From Aegilops tauschii subsp. strangulata (taxonomy: Eukaryota; Streptophyta; Magnoliopsida; Poales; Poaceae): DNA of 64,000 bases. Shown here one piece after another: positions 33,041-42,039 of this stretch (positions are counted from its first letter, which is position 1; the number at the start of each line of letters is the position of its first letter). The stretch lies in the NCBI RefSeq assembly GCF_002575655.3, contig NC_053036.3, forward strand, positions 644,946,736-645,010,735, in the 5' to 3' direction. Position numbers and translations under genes: made by a program. The notes below the pieces were generated by a model that ran no database searches, had not been told where the DNA came from, and saw only the letters and a program-made list of their open reading frames with translations.

Positions 33041-36000
33041 ATGAACTGGCAATGGATGTACGGTGACAAGACACACCTCCGAGTACATTAAGGGCGTGCA
33101 TGATTTTCTCGAAGTGGCTGAGGCAAACAAGCAGAATGGTTTTATGTGTTGTCCATGCCCTATATGTGGGAATACGAAGTCTTACTCTGACCGGAAAATC
33201 CTTCACACCCACCTGCTTTACAAGGGTTTCATGCCACACTATAATGTTGGACGAGGCACGGAGAAATAGGGGTTATGATGGAAGACGGCGAAGAAGAAGA
33301 GGACGATGACAACTATGTGCCCCCTGAATACGGTGATGCTGCAACGGGGGAAGCTGCTGAAGATCAAGAGGAACCAGACGATGTGCCCAATGATGCTGCA
33401 AGGGGGGAAGCTGCTGAAGATCAAGAGGAACCAGTGCCCGATGATGATGATCTCCGCCGGGTCATTGTCGATGCAAGGACGCAATGCGAAAGTCAAAAGG
33501 AGAAGCTGAAGTTCGATCGCATGTTAGAGGATCACAAAAAAGGGTTGTACCCCAATTGCGAAGATGGCAACACAAAGCTCGGTACCGTACTGGAATTGCT
33601 GCAGTGGAACTCAGAGAATGCTGTGCCTGACAAAGGAGTTGAGAAGCTATTGAAAATATTGAAGAAGAAGCTTCCAAAGGATAACGAATTGCCCGACAGT
33701 ACATACGCAGCAAAGAAGGTCGTATGCCCTCTAGGATTGGAGGTGCAGAAGATACATGCATGCCCTAATGACTGCATCCTCTACCGCGGTGCGTACAAGG
33801 ATCTGAACGCATGCTCGGTATGCGGTGCATTGCGGTATAAGTTCAGACGAGATGACCCTGCTGATGTTGACGGCCAGCCCCCCAGGAAGAGGGTTCCTGC
33901 GAAGGTGATGTGGTATGCTCCTATAATACCACGGTTGAAACGTCTGTTCAGAAACGAAGAGCATGCCAAGTTGATGCGATGGCACAGTGAGGACCGTAAG
34001 AAAGACGGGAAGTGGAGAGCACCCGCTGATGGGTCGCAGTGGAGAAAAATCGAGAGAAAGTACTGGGCTGAGTTTGCAGCTGACCCAAGGAACGTATGGT
34101 TTGGTTTAAGCGCGGATGGCATTAATCCTTTCGGGGAGCAGAGCAGCAATCACAACATCTCGCCCGTGACTCTATGTATGTATAACCTTCCTCCTTGGAT
34201 GTGCATGAAGCAGAAGTTCATTATGATGCCAGTTCTCATCCAAGGCCCTAAGCAACCCGGCAACGACATTGATGTGTACCTAAGGCCATTAGTTGAAGAA
34301 CTTTTACAGCTGTGGAATGGAAACGGTGTACGCAATAATAAATGATATTATTTATCTCCGAGTTCATAATTATGTTTATGTTCCATGCTATAACTGCTAT
34401 GGTTCTCGAGTCTGCAATAACCACGAGGCTCGGAGGAAGACTCATATGCACGTGTGGAATAATAAACGGTAAAATGTATTCCTAGTCTAGACTCTAAGAC
34501 TAGCTCAAGTGTTGCATGATGGTTATGTTTTCCTGATCATGGGCATGTCTATGTCAGCAACCTTGAGGGCATAATGTTAAGAGAACATTTGTGTTGAATC
34601 GACCCGGCATGATGTTATGCTATGAGATTCATTCGTCACAAGTTTATTGGTACATAACACAGAGATGGTTAACGTTTGCATGATTCCTTAGACCATGAGA
34701 GTATCGAGTTTCTTCATGCTTGCTTCATGAACTTTGGGGTTTGTTAAACGTCATCCGTAAATGGGTGGCTATTACGGCGGCTTACGGGTTCATGGAAAAG
34801 TGTGTCAAGTAACTTGATAGCTCAAGATTGGGATTTGCTCCTCCGACGATGGAGAGATATCTCTGGGCCCTCTCGGTGTTACGGTATCCATCATCGTCTG
34901 GCCAGACACTTTGTGATTTGATCACGGGGATGCCGGAACACGATAACGAGAAAAGAGAACAATACCAGTAACGAGGTAAGTAGCATAGTGGACAAGTTGT
35001 TGATCCACGGGAATGCCAACATGTCTCACCTCGGGTATTTGTAACATATCACGAAGCAACAGGAATAGCACATGGCAACTGGAGGTTCACTCGAATATTT
35101 ATTCGTGTGGGTATAGGGGTCAATATGGGTGTCCACGGCTCCGATGTTGATCATTGATCGGAAGGGGTTCCGGGTCATGTCTATACTTCACCGAACCTAT
35201 AGGGTCACACGCTTAAGGGTCATCTATCTGCTGAATACTAGACAGGGAGTCTGAGAGAAAATCACCGAAAAAGTTTCGGACACCGAAAAGTTTCGGACAG
35301 CGGAATCGTACCGCAGAGAGAGGTCATCGGATAAGTTTCGATGATACCGAAAAGTTGTTTCGGGATACACCATCAAGTCAAATTGGTTTCGGCACATGCC
35401 TGATAATTCTTGGAGGATGCCAGAATCATTCTGGAAGCTTTTTGGAATTTTCTGAGATAAAAACCGGAAATGTTCCGGAGCTGCCGGAGCCACTTCAGAT
35501 GCGTTTCGCAGATGAAAATCACTAAAACCGGAATTGTTTCAGAACGCGTTGAAAATCATTTTAGTGGGTACTGGAAATGTTCTTAGCCCACATAAATATT
35601 TTCAGTTCGATCAGACGCTGAAAAACGTCGTCGTGAATAGTGAAAATCAGCTTTATGGTTACTTTATGGAAAGCCACCTTTTGGGGCTTTGCTCCAAAAG
35701 ATCTTGGGGATGACATGGATGGATAGGAGCCATTTTTTGGGCCCCTCATGGGGGTGTGGCCGGCCACATGAGGTATCCCCCCTTGGGGACCCTCTTGTTC
35801 CTTGGTTTCACTCCTAGGTCCTTGTGGAAGGACTTCATTCATGTGCATTTTGGGTTTTTTGTGAAACTACCCTACCCCCTTGGGATTTCCTATAAATAGA
35901 GGTGGAGGGGCAGCCCTCCACACTCATCCCTTGCTCTCATACACATGCCATGCATTATCTGGCTTCTTCTCTCCCTCCCACGAAAAGAGTTTCGTAGAGC

Positions 36001-38555
36001 CGTAAGGCTGTCTGGGTTCCGGCAGGAACTAGTTCTGGACGGCGAAGCCCTGCCGGATAGATGACACCGTATGTGTGCAACTCTGTAGAGAGATCATAGT
36101 TTCGGTCTTAGTTCGTGAGTGCCTCCCGAAGGGCTGTCCGTGTGACCGTCCGAGTTTCGAAGGTCCTCCCGAAGGGCTGTCCGAGTGACCGTTCAAGTTT
36201 CGAAGGTCCTCCCGAAGGGCTGTCCGCGACACCGCCCGGGGGGGCTGTTCGACCGCCTCCTGGAGGGCTGTCTGAGGAGCAGATGAGGGTATACATCCTC
36301 GCGGTTGGGAGGTTGTAAATCCTAGCTGCGGGGATCTGCACCGCCGATCGTCATCGACTCTACTTCCCGCTGCGCTACGAGTCGGTAACGAAAAAGATCA
36401 AACCATGTATGCAGTCTCCATAGTGGTCCTGGGCTGGTGCGTAGGTCGGAAATTTTTTGTTTTCTGCTGCATTACCCTACAGTACGTACGTGGGATGAGC
36501 ACAAACAGGAGGAATTTAACCTGCACGCGTTGCTGTTTGTAACCATCAACGATTGGCCCGCTCTCAGTAACCTTTCAGGATAGACAAACAAGAGATACCA
36601 CACATGCACGCACTGTTTAGATCACACTGAAAGTATATACCTGGACAAATGCAGGAAGAATGTGTACCTGGGCCATCGTCGATTTCTTCCAACCAACCAT
36701 CAATGTCGAAAGAAAGGCAAGCATTTCAAAGGCGAGGCAGATCATCGGAAGAAGCCCGCCATGCGTACCGGTGATCACGTACTTGCTATGGTCAATGATT
36801 TACACGTAATCTTTGGAAAGGGTCCCGGCGGACTAGCTGTTCCGAATGACGCTGAGGGACACGCACCCATGTGGAAGAAGAAATCTATATTTTGGGACCT
36901 ACCCTACTGGAAAGAGCTAGAGGTCTGCTCTTCAATCGACGTGATGCACGTGACGAAGAACCTTTGCGTGAACCTGCTAGGCTTCTTGGGCGTGTATGGG
37001 AAGACAAAAGATAGACCTGAGGCACGGGAGGACCTGCAACGTTTGCACGAAAAAGACGGCATGCCTCCGAAGCAGTATGAAGGTCCTGCCAGCTACGCTC
37101 TTACGAAAGAAGAGAAAGAAATCTTCTTTCAATGCCTGCTCGGTATGAAGGCCCCGACTGGCTTCTCGTCGAATATAAAAGGAATAATAAATATGCCAGA
37201 GAAAAAGTTCCAGAACCTAAAGTCTCATGACTGCCACGTGATTATGACGCAACTGCTTCCGGTTGCATTGAGGGGGCTTCTACCGGAAAACGTCCGATTA
37301 GCCATTGTGAAGCTATGTGCATTCCTCAATGCAATCTCTCAGAAGGTGATCGATCCAGAAATCATACCAAGGCTAAGGAGTGATGTGGCGCAATGTCTTG
37401 TCAGTTTCGAGCTGGTGTTCCCACCATCCTTCTTCAATATCATGACGCACGTCCTAGTTCATCTAGTCGACGAGATTGTCATTCTAGGGCCCGTATTTCT
37501 ACACAATATGTTCCCCTTTGAGAGGTTCATGGGAGTCCTAAAGAAATATGTCCGTAACCGCGCTAGGCCAGAAGGAAGCATCTCCATGGGCCATCAAACA
37601 GAGGATGTCATTGGGTTTTGTGTTGACTTCATTCCTGGCCTTAAGAAGATAGGTCTCCCTAAATCGCGGTATGAGGGGAGACTGACTGGAAAAGGCACGC
37701 TTGGAGGGGACTCAATAATATGCAGGGACGGATACTCTTGGTCTCAAGCACACTACACAGTTCTACAGAACTCTACCTTTGGTGACCCCGTATGTCGATG
37801 AACACAAGAACAATCTGCGCTCCAAACACCCGGAGTAGTGTGACGACTGGATTACATGTGAACACATCAGGACTTTCAGCAGTTGGTTGGAAACATGTCT
37901 CAGAGGTGACACCACTGTTTGTGATGAGTTGTACTCGTTGTCCAGGGGACCATCTTCGACTGTATTGACTTACAAAGGATACGAAATAAATGGGAATACA
38001 TTTTACTCGATCGCCCAAGATCAAAAGAGCACCAACCAAAACAGCGGTGTCCGCTTTGATGCAGCAACCGAGAGGGGAAAGGACACATATTATGGTTACA
38101 TAATGGACATATGGGAACTTGACTACGGACATGATTTTAAGGTCCCTTTGTTTAAGTGCAAATGGGTCAATCTATCATGAGGCGGGGTACAGGTAGACCC
38201 ACAGTACGGAATGACAACAGTGGATCTGAACAATCTTGGGTACACTGACGAAACGTTCGTCCTAGCCAATGATGTGGCACAGGTTATCTATGTGAAGGAC
38301 ATGTCTACCAGACCGAGAAAAAGAAAAGATAAGGAAGCGAATACATCATACGATGAGCCAAAGCGCCACATAGTTCTTTCAGGAAAAAAGGACATTGTGG
38401 GAGTGGAGGGCAAGATAGACATGTCTGAAGATTATGAAAAGTTTCATGAAATTCCTCCCTTCAAAGTCAAGGCTGACCCAAGCATCCTGATAAACGATGA
38501 AGATTATCCATGGTTACGGCGCAATAAGCAAATGACACAAGCGAAGAAAAAGTGA
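33041..38555 (+). pseudogene. tnp2-like transposase of the outer CACTA, interrupted by a solo LTR
   Basis: ATG at 33041 follows an acceptor-like cgcag. The domain order is as in CACTA 1: Cys-rich N-terminal domain (CCPCPICGN), acidic repeat with AAEDQEEP, Tnp2 core (KVMWYAPIIPRLKRLFRN), DUF4218-like and DUF4216-like parts, ending RRNKQMTQAKKK. Lesions: 1-bp gain near 33072, 1-bp loss near 33245, the 2.1-kb LTR at 34333-36481, TAG at 36581-36583 (CAG in the inner copy), 1-bp gain near 37780, TAG at 37836-37838 and TGA at 38178-38180. Without these it would match the inner copy closely. It cannot make transposase. Confidence 0.92.
34333..36481 (+). mobile_element. Solo copia LTR (Angela/BARE-like), lacking its 5' terminal bases, TSD gtacg
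   Basis: A 2,149-bp insertion interrupts tnp2. The start (caataataaatgatattatt) resembles the part about 20 bp inside BARE/Angela-type LTRs and the end (ttctgctgcattaccctaca) resembles their 3' end. The 5-bp target duplication gtacg is exact at 34328-34332 and 36482-36486. A promoter TATA (tataaatag, 35891-35899) lies as in LTRs. Three 43-bp tandem units (starts 36122, 36165, 36208; cctcccgaagggctgtccg) lie near the end. No internal region remains. Confidence 0.8.
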
Positions 38556-38816
38556 AGACTTCCTCCCGCAACTATTATGATGATACCATGCCAACTTTGT
38601 AACAGATGAGTATGATACCATTGTCCGTTTTGTACACGAAGTGCATCTAGTTTTTGCCGTAACCCTCTCAACTTTCTTGCACATGCTATGTGGATGAAAT
38701 GATGATACCATGCCAACTTTCAACCTTTTCAGAGTTCATTTGAAATGCTTTTCAATTTTAGGGTCTTATAGCTCAAAATAATTAGTAAATGCATGAAAAA
38801 TAACAGGCCAAAACTT
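38556..38816. other. tnp2 3' flank (outer)
   Basis: Contains the repeated words gatgataccatgccaacttt (at 38579 and 38700). Possibly 3' UTR; no gene seen. Confidence 0.5.
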
Positions 38817-39028
38817 AAAAATTATGCCACCTACTCGGCCACCACGGCCTGAATACGATTAGAAACCCATCCATGGGCCAGGATTCAGGCCCGCAGAAGG
38901 CCCAGTAGGCCCACGGCATGTACAGAAAGGTTAGGCCCGTAAGCCTGCTTTAGAGAGGAGCTCGACAGCTCAGGCGCACCGCACCTTATAAACAAGTGCG
39001 GCTCTCTCTCAGCTAGCGAGGTGGGACT
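38817..39028 (-). ncRNA. Candidate snRNA-type hairpin RNA gene, unit c (outer)
   Basis: Minus strand: AGTCCCACCTCG (39028-39017), 24 bp, TTTATAA (38992-38986), start G at 38963 (GAGCTCCTCTCTAAAGCAGG), five T at 38821-38817; about 147 nt. Body as unit b with inner stem GGCCTGAAT / ATTCAGGCC intact and one mismatch in the outer stem (GGCCGAGTAGG on the 3' side). Divergent from unit d across a repeat array. Confidence 0.48.
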
Positions 39029-39049
39029 AAACTCCCACCACCACGCCAC

Positions 39050-39195
39050 TGTGCAAGGCCATTGGTCCCGGTTGGTGGCACGAACCGGGACCAATTCCAC
39101 CCTTTGGTCCCGGTTGGTGCCACGAACCGGTATTGAGGCTGTGGTCCCACGAGCACCTTTAGTACCGGTTCGTGGCACGAACAGGTACTAGAGTT
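39050..39195. repeat. Subterminal-type array between divergent units c and d (outer)
   Basis: Facing repeats ggtcccggttggtggcacg, accaattccaccctttgg and gtaccggttcgtggcacg. Variant cores (TACCGG) appear here. Confidence 0.7.
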
Positions 39196-39214
39196 TCTTA
39201 CTAAGCAGTTTTTT

Positions 39215-39420
39215 AGTCCCACCTCGCTAGCTGAGAGGCACTAGGAGCGGTTTATAAGCCCTGAGTGCAGAGACGATGAAGAAGAGGCGCAATGCTCACG
39301 TTGCTTAGCTTCAAGCCTTGAGGAATAAGGTAGACTGCATCGAGCTATGTGCAGTGCAGTCTACACTATTCCGAAAGGCTTGAAGCAAATCAACGAGCAT
39401 TGCGCCTCTTATTTATTTTT
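39215..39420 (+). ncRNA. Candidate snRNA-type hairpin RNA gene, unit d (outer): long miRNA-precursor-like stem
   Basis: AGTCCCACCTCG (39215-39226), 24 bp, TTTATAA (39251-39257). The predicted start G at 39281 is the very base of a long stem: AAGAGGCGCAATGCTC, GTTG, GCTTCAAGCCTT, GGAATA and GTAGACTGCA on the 5' side each have their exact complement in mirrored order up to 39410. Five T follow at 39416-39420. The transcript would be about 140 nt and nearly all hairpin. The syntenic unit d' in the inner element keeps the whole layout. Confidence 0.55.
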
Positions 39421-40166
39421 AATAACTTATTACAACTCCGGACTTCTTGTGTTCCGACAAAATAAAATAAACTTTAATAAAATTTATGAAACTAAAATTA
39501 ACAAAGTATTTTCTGTTCAAAACATTATAAGAAACCTCTAGTATTATTGAAACTAAAATCATATAAAATTGATGCAACTAAAATTATCGAAGTATTTTCT
39601 GTTCAAAATCATTAAAAGCAAAAAGAATTTTCATAAAGAACTTTTTTTGATAGAAACTTTAATAGCAAAAAGAATTATCATAAAGTAAAATAAATAAGTA
39701 ACTAGAAACAAAATAAAATAAAATAAATAAGTTTTTTGTTGTAAGTAGAAACAAAACAGAATAAATAAAGCTAAAAAGAAAACAAAAAAACTAAATACAG
39801 CAAAAAGAATTTTCATAAAGAACTTTTTTTGATAGAAACTTTAATAGCAAAAAGAATTATCATAAAGTAAAATAAATAAATAATTAGAAACAAAATAAAA
39901 TAAAATAAATAATTTTTTTGTTGTAAGTAGAAACAAAACAAAATAAATAAAGCAAAAAAGAAAACAAAAAAACTAAATACAGCAAAAAGAATTTTCATAA
40001 AGAACTTTTTTTGATAGAAACTTTAATAGCAAAAAGAATTATCATAAAGTAAAATAAATAAGTAATTAGAAACAAAATAAAATAAAATAAATAAGTTTTT
40101 TGTTGTAAGTAGAAACAAAACAAAATAAATAAGGCAAAAAAGAAAACAAAAAAAACTAAATACAAC
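39421..40166. repeat. 182-bp tandem repeats, three copies, AT-rich
   Basis: The word tcataaagaacttttttt stands at 39631, 39813 and 39995, giving a period of exactly 182 bp. The inner element has a single unit at 52075-52270, so the array expanded in the outer copy only. Low-complexity Phe-rich frames here are not genes. Confidence 0.85.
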
Positions 40167-40365
40167 AAAAAAAATTGTTGGGGCGCTGCCCGCTGGGCCC
40201 TCCAACCCTCGGGTTTGCAAATACAGGCCTAAAAGGGCTAGAGGGCTCTACGGGCAGCGCGCCAAAGTTAGGCCCAGAAGCCTGCTATAGAGAGGAGTTC
40301 GAGACAGTAGCCGCAGCGGGGCTTATAAACCACTCCGAGCCCCTCTCAACTAGCGAGGTGGTACT
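40167..40365 (-). ncRNA. Candidate snRNA-type hairpin RNA gene, unit e (outer), different body
   Basis: Minus strand: box AGTACCACCTCG (one mismatch, 40365-40354), 24 bp, TTTATAA (40329-40323), start G at 40300 (GAACTCCTCTCTATAGCAGG), eight T at 40174-40167; about 134 nt. The body stem is GCGCTGCCCG / CGGGCAGCGC with an inner GCCCTC / GAGGGC, unlike the body of its syntenic partner e' in the inner element. Confidence 0.45.
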
Positions 40366-40394
40366 AAACTTTTGGCCGCGACGCGGGCAGCAAG

Positions 40395-40651
40395 AGGCCT
40401 TTGGTCCCGGTTGGTGCCACCAACCGGGACTAAAGGGGTGCATTGGTACCGGTTCGTGGCACCAACCGGGACCAATGCCCCCCCTTTCGTCCCGGTTGGT
40501 GCCACCAACCGGGACCAAAGGCCGCCGCTTCCCGCCCTTTGCGCTGCTGAAAAGAGGGCTTTGGTCCTGGTTGGTGGCACCAACCGGGACTAATGCCTAC
40601 CTTTAGTCCCGGTTGGTGCCACGAACCGGGACTAAAGGCTTTGCTATATAA
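40395..40651 (+). promoter_or_regulatory. Repeat array and TATA box before tnpA (outer)
   Basis: Six or more copies of ggtcccggttggtgccacc and its inverse end at about 40638; TATATAAG follows at 40645-40652. Placed between leftward unit e and the rightward tnpA-like gene. Confidence 0.6.
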
Positions 40652-40679
40652 GCAAACGCTTAGGAAATTTTTCAGAGTT

Positions 40680-41520
40680 CATCTGCAGTTTGCCCCGACG
40701 ACGCCGACGCCGCCAGGCTGCCCCGACGCCGCCCGCCGCCCCGACGCCGCCCGCCGTCGCCGTCGCCATTGCCCGCGCCCTCGCCGTCAGCCGCGCCCCT
40801 GCCCCGACGCGCGCCGCCCCGGCCCGTCCCCGTCGTCGCCGTCGCCCTGCCCCGCCATTCGCCGCCGACGCCTCTGCCCCTGCCCCGACCACGCCGCCGT
40901 CGCCTCTACCCCTGCCCCGACGCGCCGCTGTCGCCTTGGTCAGGGCCGGCACTGCCCCCTTCCTCCCTGTCTTTTTATTGCATTTTTATAAAAATGTATA
41001 TATGTATGTTCATGTATATATGTTCTCTGTGTATATATATGTATGTTCATGTATATATGTTCTCTGTGTATATGTTCATGTATATATGCAAAAGATAGAT
41101 TTTAAGAAAAGTTAGGATTTTTTCTGTTCATAGATTTTTTTGGTGATATTAATTATTGTAGAATATGCAAATGTTTGTATATTCATATGAACAATGCATT
41201 AGGCAAAACCTTTACTTTTTTCGAAATTTTCTATTTGAACATTTTTTTATGAATGAGAGGAAAAAGGAAAATAAGAAGAGGAAGAAAGGACAAGAAGAGG
41301 AGAGGAAGAAGAGGAGAAATAAATAAGAAGAGGAAAAAAGAAGAAAAAGAAGAGGAGAAGAAGAAAGGAATAGAAGAGAAGAAGAAAAAATAGAAATTCT
41401 TCTTCTCACCTCTATTCCTTTCTTCTTCTCCTCTTTTTTTTTCTTCTTTTTTTTCTTCGATCTTCTCCTCTATTCCTTTTCTTCTTCTCCTCTTTTTGTT
41501 TCTTCTTCGTTTTCTTATGT
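40680..41520 (+). repeat. tnpA leader (outer): CCG-rich part then polypurine tract
   Basis: 40690-40960 is rich in gccgtcgcc and ccccgacgcc; 41250-41400 is almost pure purine (gaagaagaaaggaatagaag), followed by its pyrimidine inverse (cttcttctcctctt) to 41520. The same order is seen in CACTA 1 and the inner copy. No protein gene. Confidence 0.7.
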
Positions 41521-41529
41521 TTTATCGGG

Positions 41530-41760
41530 TCTGTCGTCGTCGATATACCCCTCTCCTGATAACTTCAACACGAGGGGGGGTCGATATACCCCCTCCCCGA
41601 TAATATTATTTTCCCATGTACGTTCATTGTCGTTGTCGATATAACCCCCTCCCGATAACTTCAACACGTGGGGGGGGGTCGATATACCCCCTCCCCGATA
41701 ACATTATTTTCCCATGTATGTATGTCGTCGTTGTCGATATATATAACTCCCTCCCAGCTA
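41530..41760 (+). repeat. Minisatellite of about 97 bp, 2-3 units (outer)
   Basis: Units contain cgatataccccctccccgat, attattttcccatgta and cgataacttcaacacg. The inner element has 4-5 units at 49950-50410. Confidence 0.8.
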
Positions 41761-42039
41761 ACTTCGACATGATGGACGTTCGATATTTATACCCCCTCTC
41801 GACCGTGATAACTTATACCATGGGAGCACCCCCCGGCCCTCTCGCTCGACCAAAACTCTCGAGGACACCCAAACCGTAGAAAAAAAGATGTCGGTCTCCT
41901 ACGCCCTCCCGCCGCGCCCCTACCCTTGAAGCATTGCTGAGGCCACCCCAAACCCGGAATAAGCTAGGTCTACGTTTGCACTAACCACCTGCTGTCATGT
42001 TTGTGTAATAATTGCCATGTTGTAATATTTGCAGAAACA

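Noticed and set aside
39631..40220. Repeated MKILFAVFSFFVFF-type small proteins
   Set aside because: They are frames in the 182-bp AT-rich repeats and T-runs, not kept in sequence context expected for genes.
40593..41115. Overlapping Pro/Ala/Arg-rich reading frames in the tnpA leader
   Set aside because: CCG-type simple sequence gives open frames in several phases; nothing resembles a protein family.
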